Assembly: GCA_035604635.1 (NCBI GenBank)
Contig: DATNIC010000157.1
Coordinates: 1 to 31,672, forward strand
Origin: DATNIC01 sp035604635
GTDB lineage: Bacteria > Vulcanimicrobiota > Vulcanimicrobiia > Vulcanimicrobiales > Vulcanimicrobiaceae
DNA length: 31,672 nucleotides
Direction: 5' to 3'
Both the position numbers and the translations under genes were made by a program. This document shows, in pieces, positions 1-7,795 of the stretch. The notes below the pieces were generated by a model. It saw only the letters and a program-made list of their open reading frames with translations. It was not told where the DNA came from and searched no databases. Numbering within the stretch: the first letter of the stretch is position 1; each line of letters begins with the position of its first letter.

Positions 1-1
1 C

Positions 2-301
2 GCGCCGGTTCAAGCCGTTGTCGTCCCGATCTCCGAGCACCAGCTGGAATACGCCAATACGGTCCGCGACGCGCTTCGGCGACGCGGACTCCGGATCGAC
101 TCCGATCCGTCGAACGAAAAGCTCGGATACAAGATTCGGCACTGGAAAACGCAGAAAGTACCGTACATCCTCGTCGTTGGAAAGTCCGAAGCAGCCGAGG
201 GGACGGTGAACGTGAACGAGCGCGGGATCGAGGAGAAGCGTACGCTTCCCATCGACGCGTTTGCGCACGAACTGGCGGAAGCCGTCAGCGAGCGACGATG
301 A
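2..301 (+). CDS. thrS: Threonine-tRNA ligase, C-terminal fragment
   Basis: Partial gene, cut by the left edge; only the last 99 residues are visible. They form the anticodon-binding domain of class II synthetases: a VVVPISEHQLEYA strand-helix start, then LRIDSDPSNEKLGYKIR, then KVPYILVVGKSEAAEGTVNV, which is typical of threonyl-tRNA synthetase near its C-terminus. The enzyme charges tRNA-Thr in the cytoplasm. The stop codon overlaps the ATG of the next gene by four bases (ATGA), which suggests translational coupling to a lipoprotein gene. The catalytic core and editing domain lie outside the window. ProRS and HisRS have a related domain, but the KLGYKIR and TVNV segments favour ThrS. Confidence 0.9.
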   Translation, partial: APVQAVVVPISEHQLEYANTVRDALRRRGLRIDSDPSNEKLGYKIRHWKTQKVPYILVVGKSEAAEGTVNVNERGIEEKRTLPIDAFAHELAEAVSERR

Positions 302-1371
302 GGCGCCCGGCGTTGTTTGCGATTGGACTAGCGCTTGCGCTCTCGGCGTGTAACTCCCTCGCGCTCAACTCGAGCACGGCGCAGAGCGCCATCTCCTCCA
401 TCAACGCGGCGGCCTCGCCGGCCTCGTCGAGCACTCCCGGCACGGCGGCCGCAACGCTTGCGAATGCAAAGTCCTTCGCAATCGTGCTCCAAAACGTTGG
501 GCAAAACGGGACGGTCGACACGCCGTTTATTGCTGCAATCAGCCTCTCCCGCTACGACGTCGTCACGATCGACGAAGTGAATACGTCGAACAGCGCTATC
601 AAGCTCAACGCAGCGGCGATCGTCAGCCAGATGCACAATACAGCCGGCGCGAGCGTTTCGCGCAAAATCGTTCTCGGGTATTTGGACATCGGGGAAGCCG
701 AGAGCTACCGCTCGTATTGGCAGCCGTCATGGGGCCCGGGTAGCCCCTCGTTCATCCTCGGCGTCGACCCCAACGGTTTCGCGAGTAACTATACGGTCAA
801 CTATGCGGATCCGCACTGGCAGGCGCTCGTCTTCGGGTCGTCGACGGCACTGATCGACCAAGCGCTTGCAGACGGTTTCGACGGCGTGTTTCTCGACAAC
901 GTCGGGGCATACCAGTATCCCGCCGTCGTCGCCGCGGATCGCAACGCGCAAAGCGACATGGTCACCTTCATCACGGCGATCAGCACGTACGCAAAATCCA
1001 AGAATCCAAACTTTTTCATCGTCACGAACACCGGCTCGGGTCTCACGAACGACTCGCGCTTTATCGCGGCGATCGACGCCGACAGCGAGGAAAGCCTGTT
1101 CTACGGGAGCAGTCCTTCCCAGCAGAGCGACATCCAAACGGACTCGGGGGCGCGCGCAGCGACGCTGGCGTTCCTGCAACGCATCCAAGCGGTAAACAAG
1201 CCGGTCTTTTCGATCGACTATGCGACCAATCCGAACAACGTCCAACTCGCATACGCCGGAGGAGCCGCCAACCGTCTCATCGAGTACGTTACGACGCGCA
1301 ACCTCTCATCTCTGACGACAACGCCACCGCCGGCTCTGAGCCCGTCGAGCGCACACCGCAGCGTCCACTGA
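298..1371 (+). CDS. GH114-like (endo-alpha-1,4-polygalactosaminidase family) lipoprotein
   Basis: A 357-residue secreted lipoprotein. The N-terminus has a basic start, a hydrophobic stretch and a lipobox LSAC with Cys18, so it is probably lipidated and exported. Residues from about 50 to 330 look like a TIM-barrel hydrolase of the GH114/TM1410 type: VVTIDEVN, then VLGYLDIGEAESYRSYW, then ADGFDGVFLDNVGAYQY, then FFIVTNTGSG. The IGEAE and DGVFLDN acidic motifs match the family's active-site strands. Members cleave galactosamine-rich polysaccharide, as in the hydrolase domain of PelA, so a role in exopolysaccharide turnover is plausible. The substrate is inferred. The last 25 residues are a Ser/Thr/Pro-rich tail. 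The gene overlaps thrS by ATGA and tsaD by a single base (TGATG). Confidence 0.75.
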   Translation: MRRPALFAIGLALALSACNSLALNSSTAQSAISSINAAASPASSSTPGTAAATLANAKSFAIVLQNVGQNGTVDTPFIAAISLSRYDVVTIDEVNTSNSAIKLNAAAIVSQMHNTAGASVSRKIVLGYLDIGEAESYRSYWQPSWGPGSPSFILGVDPNGFASNYTVNYADPHWQALVFGSSTALIDQALADGFDGVFLDNVGAYQYPAVVAADRNAQSDMVTFITAISTYAKSKNPNFFIVTNTGSGLTNDSRFIAAIDADSEESLFYGSSPSQQSDIQTDSGARAATLAFLQRIQAVNKPVFSIDYATNPNNVQLAYAGGAANRLIEYVTTRNLSSLTTTPPPALSPSSAHRSVH

Positions 1372-2375
1372 TGCTCCTTCTCGGGATCGAGACCTCGTGT
1401 GACGACACCGCCGCCGCCGTCGTCCGCGACGGTACCGTCGTGCTGTCCAGCGTCTCGACGAATCAAGATGCCTTTCACGCGAAGTACGGCGGAATCGTCC
1501 CTGAGATCGCGAGCCGCCAACACGTCGCGCTGCTCTCCGCGGCGGTCGACGATGCGCTTGATCGGGCCGATACCCAGCTCGATCGCATCGAGGGCATCGC
1601 CGTCACCGCGGGACCGGGATTGATCGGCAGCCTCGTCGTCGGCGTCGCAACGGCGAAAGCACTCGCGTTTGCTGCCGAGAAGCCGCTCTATGCCGTCAAT
1701 CATCTGCATGGCCACATCTTCGCTCCGTACTTGGAGCAAGGCGATCCCGAGTATCCGTTTCTCGCTTTGCTCGTCTCCGGCGGCCATTCGCAGCTCGTCC
1801 GGGTCGAGGGCCCCTTCGCGCTGCGAACCGTAGGCCGGACGCGCGACGATGCGGCCGGCGAAGCATTCGACAAGACGGCGCGGCTATTGGGGCTCGGCTT
1901 CCCCGGCGGCCCGGTACTCGATCTACTCGCGCAGAACGGAGACGCGTCGGCCTACGCGTTCCCGCGCAACCGTGCGCCCGAGGGGACGCTCGACATGTCG
2001 TTCTCCGGCCTCAAGACGTCCGTGCGTTACTTCCTCGAAACACGCCAAGGCAAGGCTGCGCGTCCGGCCGACGTCGCCGCATCTTTTCAGGCCGCAGTCG
2101 TCGACATCCTGATGGATCGCGTCGATGCAGCCGCGCGCGCCTTCCCGTATCGCACCGCCGTCCTCACCGGCGGCGTCGCGGCGAATTCGGCATTGCAACG
2201 TGCGTTCCACGCGTGGGGCGAGCGGACCGGGATCAAGACGATCGTCCCGCCGCTGCGCTTCTGCACCGACAACGCTGCGATGATCGCCGGCGCGGCGGAA
2301 CGTCAAGGCGAGGCGATTCGCGTCGACCCGGCAAAGCTCAGCGCCGATCCCAATCTGGCGTTTGAGAGGTTCTAG
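1371..2375 (+). CDS. tsaD: tRNA N6-adenosine threonylcarbamoyltransferase TsaD
   Basis: A 334-residue cytoplasmic enzyme that transfers threonylcarbamoyl from threonylcarbamoyl-AMP to A37 of ANN-decoding tRNAs, working with TsaB and TsaE. Hallmarks are GIETSCDDTAAAVV at residues 5-18, VTAGPGLIGSL, the metal ligands in HLHGH (His111 and His115), the nucleotide-binding LVSGGHSQL, DDAAGEAFDKTARLLGLGFPGG, and the C-terminal CTDNAAMIAG that supplies the last metal-binding aspartate. The length is normal for the family. The ATG sits on the stop codon of the upstream lipoprotein gene. A RidA-type gene follows after five bases, so the two are probably co-transcribed. Neither tsaB nor tsaE is in the window. 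Confidence 0.97.
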   Translation: MLLLGIETSCDDTAAAVVRDGTVVLSSVSTNQDAFHAKYGGIVPEIASRQHVALLSAAVDDALDRADTQLDRIEGIAVTAGPGLIGSLVVGVATAKALAFAAEKPLYAVNHLHGHIFAPYLEQGDPEYPFLALLVSGGHSQLVRVEGPFALRTVGRTRDDAAGEAFDKTARLLGLGFPGGPVLDLLAQNGDASAYAFPRNRAPEGTLDMSFSGLKTSVRYFLETRQGKAARPADVAASFQAAVVDILMDRVDAAARAFPYRTAVLTGGVAANSALQRAFHAWGERTGIKTIVPPLRFCTDNAAMIAGAAERQGEAIRVDPAKLSADPNLAFERF

Positions 2376-2380
2376 AGGCT

Positions 2381-2818
2381 ATGCACGCTGCGGGCCGGCT
2401 CGAGGTGGTTCACCACGAGGGATACGATCCGAACATCAACTCGCTGTTCGTCCCGGCCATCAAGGTCGCGAGCGGCCGGCTCGTCTTCATCTCGGGCGTC
2501 ACCGGCGCGCCCGTCTATCACGACCATCCCCATAAGCCCGAAGAGTTCGACAAAATCCCACGCGACGCCGAGAGTCAAGCGAAGCTCGCTTTCGAACACC
2601 TCGACCAAGCGCTCAAAGCCGCCGGCTGCGAACGCCGTCATGTCGTATCACTGACCCGCTTCTTTACCGACATCGCGGAGGATCAGGACGCAATCAACCG
2701 CGTTCAAGGTGCGTTCTTCGGGGGCCATCTCCCGACGAGCACGACCGTCGAAGTCAAACGCCTCGCGACCGATCCGCGGCTACGCCTGGAGATCACGGCG
2801 ATCGCAGTAGCCCCTTAG
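2381..2818 (+). CDS. RidA family (YjgF/YER057c/UK114) protein
   Basis: A 145-residue protein of the RidA superfamily, trimeric cytoplasmic enzymes that hydrolyse reactive enamine/imine intermediates. Typical features are the LVFISGVTGAPV strand near residue 40, AKLAFEHLDQALKAAGCERRHVVSLTRFFTDIA, and the C-terminal TSTTVEVKRL...LEITAIAVAP. The active-site arginine of the RidA subgroup is plausibly the Arg in VKRLA. It starts five bases after tsaD with a purine-rich AGAGG before the ATG. Its 3' end overlaps the convergent purN by 39 bases, so no separate terminator fits between them. RidA supports branched-chain and threonine-derived metabolism in other bacteria, but other subfamilies have different substrates, so the exact reaction is not assigned. 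Confidence 0.85.
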   Translation: MHAAGRLEVVHHEGYDPNINSLFVPAIKVASGRLVFISGVTGAPVYHDHPHKPEEFDKIPRDAESQAKLAFEHLDQALKAAGCERRHVVSLTRFFTDIAEDQDAINRVQGAFFGGHLPTSTTVEVKRLATDPRLRLEITAIAVAP

Positions 2819-3412
2819 GGCGGCGCGCAGCACGTCTCGCTCAACGGGGCGCAGCATGTCGAGGGCTTCTTCCACCGTCTTCGCTTCGAGGCGCAGCGCT
2901 CGGCGCTCGAGGATCTCGCCGCGGTCGACGTCGTTTTGCACGCGGTGCACGCTCGCGCCGTACCAAGGCGATTTCGCGGCAATCGCGTCCGCGATCGCGT
3001 GCGGCCCGCGAAATGCCGGGATCTTCGCGCCATCCGGAGCTTCGAGGCTGTCGGCGGCGGGATCGAGTGGGAGATATGCGGGATGAATGTTGAGGATCGC
3101 CGGAAAGCGTTCGATGAACCGCGCAGGCAAGATGTGCATCCAGCCGAGCAAGAGCACGAGTTCGGGCTGCGTGCGCGCGACCAGCGCGATCAGGGCGTCA
3201 TCGTAGGCATCGCGCGAGGTCGTTCGGCGATCCCACACATGTACGATGGCCGCAACCCCAGCGCGCCGCGCCCGTTCGAGGGCGTAGGCCTCACCTCGAT
3301 TCGCGATGACCGCGCGCACATCGAGCGGCACCAAGCCTTCCGCGACCGCGTCGATGACGGTCTGAACGTTCGTCCCGCCGCCGGAAGCGAGAATCGTCGT
3401 GCGGACGCTCAC
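2780..3412 (-). CDS. purN: Phosphoribosylglycinamide formyltransferase PurN
   Basis: A 210-residue folate-dependent GAR transformylase, the third step of purine synthesis (GAR plus 10-formyl-THF to FGAR). It has the N-terminal phosphate loop ILASGGGTNVQTVIDA, the strand LVLLLGWMHILP, the catalytic NIHPAYLP (equivalents of E. coli Asn106 and His108) and the acidic loop VQNDVDRGEIL (equivalent of Asp144). After HPAYLP there is an extra stretch of roughly a dozen residues (DPAADSLEAPDGAKIP) that E. coli PurN lacks. The ATG overlaps the stop codon of purM by four bases, so purM-purN is a coupled operon. The 3' end runs 39 bases into the convergent RidA gene. Confidence 0.93.
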   Translation of the reverse strand: MSVRTTILASGGGTNVQTVIDAVAEGLVPLDVRAVIANRGEAYALERARRAGVAAIVHVWDRRTTSRDAYDDALIALVARTQPELVLLLGWMHILPARFIERFPAILNIHPAYLPLDPAADSLEAPDGAKIPAFRGPHAIADAIAAKSPWYGASVHRVQNDVDRGEILERRALRLEAKTVEEALDMLRPVERDVLRAALRGYCDRRDLQA

Positions 3413-4446
3413 GCGCTCCGCGCGGGATGCACGACGACGGCGGGCTCGTCCGGCTCGCGCGCCTCGACCCAGCCGACGACCTTCGCCTGCGGGACGGCGC
3501 GAACAGCCTTGCCAGCATCATTGAGCGGGACGATGAGCGTATAGCCGATCCCCATGTTGAGCGTCCGATAGCGCTCTTCGAGCGCAAGCTCGCCGCGCTT
3601 CACCAATTCGGCGATGATCGGCGGGACGCTCCAGCGGGTCTGCTCGAAAATCGCCTTGCAATTCGCCGGCAGCGTTCGCGGGACGTTTTCGAGCAAGCCG
3701 CCGCCGGTGATGTGCGCCATCGCTTTGACGTCCGCAACCTGCTGAATCGCCCGCACCGCTTCATAATACGAAGGATGCGGTGCGAGCAGCGCGTCGGCGT
3801 ACGTTCCGCCTTCGAAAGGCTTCGTCCACTCGTCCTCGGCGATGACGGCGCGGGCCAAGGTGTAGCCGTTAGTGTGCAGGCCGATCGACGGCAGGCCGAC
3901 GATCGCGTCACCGGGCACGACTCGCTGTGGATCAGGGATGCTTGCGACGTCGACGATTCCGACGATCGTCCCGGCCAGGTCAAAATCTTCCGTTCTGTAG
4001 AGCCCCGGCATCTCGGCGGTCTCACCGCCCAGGAGCGCCATCGCGTGCTCGCGACAGGCCCGGTGGACCCCCGAGACGAGCGCGGCCGCGACTTCGGGAT
4101 CGAGCTTGCCGACCGCAAGATAGTCGAGGAAGAACAACGGCGTTGCGCTTGCGACCAAAATATCGTTCACGCAATGATTGACGAGATCCGCGCCGACTTG
4201 ATCGTAGCGCCGCATCCTCGCCGCGATGAGAATCTTCGTTCCGACGCCGTCAGTCGAGCCGACCAGCGCGCGCGAGGGATCGCCCGGCAGCGCAAAGAGC
4301 CCGCTGAAACCGCCAAGCCCGTCGATCTGTTGAGGATGCCGCCAGGCGGACGAGATCTCGCGATAACGCTCGACCGCTGCGTTCCCGGCGAGGATGTCAA
4401 CGCCGGCTCGGCGATATGCGTCTTCAGGCATACCCCGCGATTCCAT
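3409..4446 (-). CDS. purM: Phosphoribosylformylglycinamidine cyclo-ligase (AIR synthetase) PurM
   Basis: A 345-residue enzyme that closes FGAM to AIR with ATP. Diagnostic segments are YRRAGVDILAGN at the start, GSTDGVGTKI near residues 63-72, MALLGGETAEMPGLY, ITGGGLLENVPRTLP and NMGIGYTLIVP. The length matches the family. A second in-frame ATG at 4431 (starting MPEDAYRRAG) is an equally acceptable start. Neither has a strong ribosome site, and I keep the longer one. It is coupled by ATGA overlap to purN. Upstream it faces pepA head to head with only 17 bases between the start codons, so its promoter must lie inside pepA coding sequence. It is separated from the main pur cluster by about 9.6 kb. 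Confidence 0.95.
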   Translation of the reverse strand: MESRGMPEDAYRRAGVDILAGNAAVERYREISSAWRHPQQIDGLGGFSGLFALPGDPSRALVGSTDGVGTKILIAARMRRYDQVGADLVNHCVNDILVASATPLFFLDYLAVGKLDPEVAAALVSGVHRACREHAMALLGGETAEMPGLYRTEDFDLAGTIVGIVDVASIPDPQRVVPGDAIVGLPSIGLHTNGYTLARAVIAEDEWTKPFEGGTYADALLAPHPSYYEAVRAIQQVADVKAMAHITGGGLLENVPRTLPANCKAIFEQTRWSVPPIIAELVKRGELALEERYRTLNMGIGYTLIVPLNDAGKAVRAVPQAKVVGWVEAREPDEPAVVVHPARSA

Positions 4447-4463
4447 CCCGTGAAAGGTTGATC

Positions 4464-5975
4464 ATGCAGATCCTCGTTAGCTCCGAGGCGGCGCCGAACC
4501 TCAAGACCGGCGCCCTCGTCGTCCCCGTCTTCGCCGACGCTAAGCTCGACGGCATTGCAAAGGCCGTCGATGCTCTGCTGGGCGGCGCGATCGCGGACGT
4601 CTTCGCGAGCGGCGAGATCGCCGGCAAAGCCGGCGAAACGGCGCTTTTGCACACGAAGGACCATGCGTTCAAGCGCGTCTTCCTCGTCGGCTTAGGCGAC
4701 CGTCCAAAATTTGAGTTGAAGTCGCTCGCCAAGTATGCCGGGACTGCGGTGCGCTACCTCGGTAAACGCAAGGTGAAGAGCGTCGCAATCGCCCTGCCCG
4801 CGCAGGCGCGGGACAAGCAACTCGCCGCGTCGACGATTGCTGAAGGCGCCATCGAGGCGACGCTCGACACGACCCTATACCGGAGCGAACCCGACAAGCC
4901 GGTCGAAGTCGAGACCGTCACGATCCTCGGGAGCCCAAACGATGCGGCGGCACTGCGCGCGGGGCTTCGGCGCGGCCGAATAATCGGCGAAGCCGTGAAC
5001 ATCGCGCGCCGCATGGCGCTCCTCCCCGCAAACGACATGACACCAACCCATATGGCGGCGCGAGCGCGTGAACTCGCCAAGCAGGTCGGCTTACGCATCG
5101 ACGTCCTCGATGAGAAACGGATGAAGGCACTCGGGATGGGCTCGCTCCTTGGCGTCTCGGCCGGGAGCTCGCAGCCTGCCAAGCTGATCGTGATGAACTA
5201 CAACGGCAATCCGCGGAGCAAAGAGAAGCTCGCGATCGTCGGTAAAGGGATCACATTCGACTCAGGGGGGATCTCGATCAAGCCGGCGACGGACATGCAC
5301 GAAATGAAATACGATATGAGCGGCGCCGCCGCGGTCATCGCAACGATGTGGGCGCTCGCGCAGCTCAAACCGCGGATCAACGTCCTCGGACTCGCCCCGG
5401 CGAGCGAGAATTTGCCCGGACCCGACGCGGTTAAGCCCGGCGACATCCTGCGCGCGATGAACGGCAAGACGATCGAGGTTATCAATACGGATGCCGAGGG
5501 CCGCTTGGTCCTCGCCGACGCCGTCGCCTACGCCAACAAGCTCGGCGCAACCAAGATCATCGATGCCGCTACCTTGACGGGCGCCTGCGTGGTTGCGCTC
5601 GGACACGCCGCGGCAGGCGTGATGACCAACGACGAAGCCTTTGCCGCACAATTCCTGGGTGTCGCGAACGGGACACCGGAGCGCTACTGGCAGCTGCCCC
5701 TCTACGACGACTACTCGCAAGAGATGAAGAGCGAGATCGCCGATCTCAAGAACGCCGGGGGCCGCTGGGGCGGCGCCGAGACGGGGGCAGCCTTCATCAA
5801 AGCCTTCGTCGGCGAGACGCCGTGGATCCATCTGGACGTCGCGGGGACTGCCTATCTGCCCAACGAGTCCCCGCATATGGCTAAGGGTCCGACGGGGGCG
5901 CCGGTTCGCGCCTTCGTGGCCTACATCGAGGCGCTGGCCTCCGGCAAGTTCCCAAAGAACGGACGAGTCGGTTGA
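4464..5975 (+). CDS. pepA: Leucyl aminopeptidase (M17 family)
   Basis: A 503-residue cytoplasmic zinc/manganese aminopeptidase that removes N-terminal residues from peptides. The M17 core is clear: VGKGITFDSGGISIKPA near residues 259-274 with metal and lysine ligands, then the family signature NTDAEGRLVL at 341-350, followed by YANKLGATKIIDAATLTGAC and GTAYLPNESPHMAKGPTGAPVR. I choose the ATG at 4464 because it is preceded by GAAAGG seven bases upstream and gives a normal N-terminus (MQILVSSEAAPN). An upstream ATG at 4416 adds 16 residues unlike the family and overlaps purM. PepA proteins can also bind DNA in some bacteria; nothing here tests that. The next operon's -35 box overlaps its stop codon. 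Confidence 0.95.
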   Translation: MQILVSSEAAPNLKTGALVVPVFADAKLDGIAKAVDALLGGAIADVFASGEIAGKAGETALLHTKDHAFKRVFLVGLGDRPKFELKSLAKYAGTAVRYLGKRKVKSVAIALPAQARDKQLAASTIAEGAIEATLDTTLYRSEPDKPVEVETVTILGSPNDAAALRAGLRRGRIIGEAVNIARRMALLPANDMTPTHMAARARELAKQVGLRIDVLDEKRMKALGMGSLLGVSAGSSQPAKLIVMNYNGNPRSKEKLAIVGKGITFDSGGISIKPATDMHEMKYDMSGAAAVIATMWALAQLKPRINVLGLAPASENLPGPDAVKPGDILRAMNGKTIEVINTDAEGRLVLADAVAYANKLGATKIIDAATLTGACVVALGHAAAGVMTNDEAFAAQFLGVANGTPERYWQLPLYDDYSQEMKSEIADLKNAGGRWGGAETGAAFIKAFVGETPWIHLDVAGTAYLPNESPHMAKGPTGAPVRAFVAYIEALASGKFPKNGRVG

Positions 5976-6000
5976 CGCCCGGCTAAGCGCGTGATAAAGT
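5972..6000 (+). promoter_or_regulatory. Sigma-70-type promoter for the sulfonate-type ABC operon
   Basis: TTGACG at 5972-5977, a 17-base spacer, and TAAAGT at 5995-6000. The -35 matches five of six consensus bases and the -10 four of six, with ideal spacing. The -35 overlaps the pepA stop codon. A good ribosome site (AGGAG, 6021-6025) and ATG at 6031 follow. Function is inferred from sequence only. Confidence 0.6.
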
Positions 6001-6030
6001 AGCCAGGTTTCAGTCCACTTAGGAGCCGCT

Positions 6031-7020
6031 ATGTCTACCATCTCTCGCCGCGGCGCCATCAGCGCCGGGCTCGCGACCTTGGCCACCGCGAGTCTGCCTC
6101 ATCGCGCCTCGGCGGCCACGCCGGATCGAATCGGGGTCGACTACGCCTACTACAACCCGCCCAGCCTGGTCCTCAAAAAATACGGCTGGCTCGAAGAAGC
6201 CCTTTCGAAACAAGGCACCAAGGTCGAGTGGGTCCTCTCGCTCGGCTCGAACAAGGGCAACGAATTCGTTCAGTCCGGCGCGGTTCAATTCGGGTCGACC
6301 GCCGGCAGTGCCGCATTTCTCGCGCGCGCCAACGGGACGCCCCTGCACTCCGTCTACCTTTATTCGCAGCCGGAATGGACCGCGCTCGTCATCGGCAAGA
6401 ACTCGAAGCTGACCGGACTCAAAGACCTCAAGGGCAAGAAGATCGCCGCGACGCGCGGGACCGATCCGTGGTTCTTCCTCTTGCGCGCGTTGCACTCGGT
6501 CGGACTCTCGTCCAACGACGTCGAGATCGTCGAGCTCCAGCATCCGGACGGGCGCGTCGCGCTCGAGCGTGGACAGGTCGATGCATGGGCCGGACTCGAT
6601 CCCCACATGGCTGCTTCGCAGCTCGATGCCGGATCGCGGCTGCTTTATCGCAACATTGAATGGAACACCTACGGCTCGCTCAACGCGCGCGAAGATTTTC
6701 TCGCGCAGAATCCGGACCTCGTCCGTACGGTCTTGAAAGTCTATAATCGCGCACATGAGTACGCCAAAGCTCATCCCGACGAGACGTCGAAGATTCTGTC
6801 CGAAGCCTCGCAGCTCGAAGTGCGCGTTACCGACGTCGAAATCAAGGAGCGCACCAAGTATCCGAACCCAATCCCCGGGCAGGCCTTCTTGAACGCCGTC
6901 CGCGGTGTCATTCCGATCATCCAAGCCGAGCAGCTTGTCGCCGGCAACAAGAATCTCGACGCCGCGCTGGCGTCCTTGACTGAGCCGCGGCCCGCGCAAG
7001 CCGCACTTGCCAGCCGATAG
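6031..7020 (+). CDS. ABC transporter substrate-binding protein, aliphatic sulfonate/taurine type
   Basis: A 329-residue periplasmic-type binding protein. The N-terminus has a twin-arginine-like motif SRRGAI (Arg6, Arg7), a hydrophobic stretch and a cleavage-like ASA-A near residue 30, so Tat export is likely. The mature part resembles SsuA: DYAYYNPPSLVLKKYGWLEE, EWVLSLGSNKGNEFVQSGAVQFGSTAG, PLHSVYLYSQPEWTALVI, LTGLKDLKGKKIAATRGTDP and VEIVELQHPDGRVALERGQVDAWAGLDPHMA. It should capture an alkanesulfonate, taurine or similar small anion outside the membrane and deliver it to the downstream permease. Ligand identity cannot be read from sequence. AGGAG lies five bases before the ATG. It is the first gene of a three-gene operon. 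Confidence 0.88.
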   Translation: MSTISRRGAISAGLATLATASLPHRASAATPDRIGVDYAYYNPPSLVLKKYGWLEEALSKQGTKVEWVLSLGSNKGNEFVQSGAVQFGSTAGSAAFLARANGTPLHSVYLYSQPEWTALVIGKNSKLTGLKDLKGKKIAATRGTDPWFFLLRALHSVGLSSNDVEIVELQHPDGRVALERGQVDAWAGLDPHMAASQLDAGSRLLYRNIEWNTYGSLNAREDFLAQNPDLVRTVLKVYNRAHEYAKAHPDETSKILSEASQLEVRVTDVEIKERTKYPNPIPGQAFLNAVRGVIPIIQAEQLVAGNKNLDAALASLTEPRPAQAALASR

Positions 7021-7795
7021 CCTCGGCACCCGGCCGCTCACGGGCGTGAGGATCGCGCTCGCATGGATCGTCCCCGTTGCGCTCCTTCTGCTGTGGATCG
7101 CGGCGGGGACGTTTCATTGGGTCCAATCGTATCAGCTCGCGACGCCGCAAGGTGTCTTCGAAGAGCTCGTCTCGCTGGGATCGCGCGGTTTGCTTGCCAA
7201 ACACATTTTGGCGAGCGTCGACCGCGTTTTTACCGGCTTCGGAGTCGCCCTCGCCTTGGCGATCCTCGTCGGGACGATCGTCGGTCTCTCGCGCACCGGC
7301 GAACGTCTTCTCGATCCGACCTTACAGGCGATTCGGGCGGTCCCGTCGCTCGCGTGGGTCCCCCTACTCCTGCTGTGGATGGGGATCGGCGAGTCGGCCA
7401 AAATCACGCTCATCGCGATCGGTGCCTTTTTCCCCATCTACGTCAATCTGGTCGCCGGGATCCACGGCGTCGATCGCAAGCTCGTCGAGGTAGCGCATAC
7501 GCTCGGCGTCCGCGGCATCGCTCTCGCGGCGCGGGTCATCTTGCCGGCGACCTTGCCTTCGCTCTTGGTCGGCGCGCGCATCGGACTCACGCAAGCGTGG
7601 CTTTTCCTGGTCGCAGCAGAGCTGCTCGCCGCGACGCGCGGCCTCGGCTTCATGCTCACCGAAGGGCAGCAAATCTCGCGGCCCGACGAGATCTTAAGCG
7701 CGATCTTGTTGCTCGCTGTATTTGGAAAGCTCTCCGAGATGGGGATGCGCGTGATCGAAGCGCGCCTGACCGGCTGGACCGATAGCTTTCGATGA
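7007..7795 (+). CDS. ABC transporter permease, SsuC/TauC type
   Basis: A 262-residue inner-membrane permease with about six hydrophobic segments, including ALAWIVPVALLLLWIAAG near the start and LLVGARIGLTQAWLFLVAAELL. The cytoplasmic EAA-type coupling loop is visible as LVEVAHTLGVRGIALAARVILPATLPSL; this contacts the ATPase. The reading frame opens with TTG at 7007, overlapping the binding-protein gene by 14 bases. An alternative GTG at 7046 would remove 13 residues and leave a 25-base gap; neither has a clear ribosome site. The gene overlaps the ATPase gene by four bases (ATGA). Together with its neighbours it forms an importer for sulfonate-like compounds. Confidence 0.87.
   Translation: MPADSLGTRPLTGVRIALAWIVPVALLLLWIAAGTFHWVQSYQLATPQGVFEELVSLGSRGLLAKHILASVDRVFTGFGVALALAILVGTIVGLSRTGERLLDPTLQAIRAVPSLAWVPLLLLWMGIGESAKITLIAIGAFFPIYVNLVAGIHGVDRKLVEVAHTLGVRGIALAARVILPATLPSLLVGARIGLTQAWLFLVAAELLAATRGLGFMLTEGQQISRPDEILSAILLLAVFGKLSEMGMRVIEARLTGWTDSFR

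Noticed and set aside
3427..4461. 344-codon open frame on the plus strand opposite purM
   Set aside because: Antisense to a clear purM, with Arg/Asp/His-rich text and no recognisable motif. This is common opposite high-GC genes.
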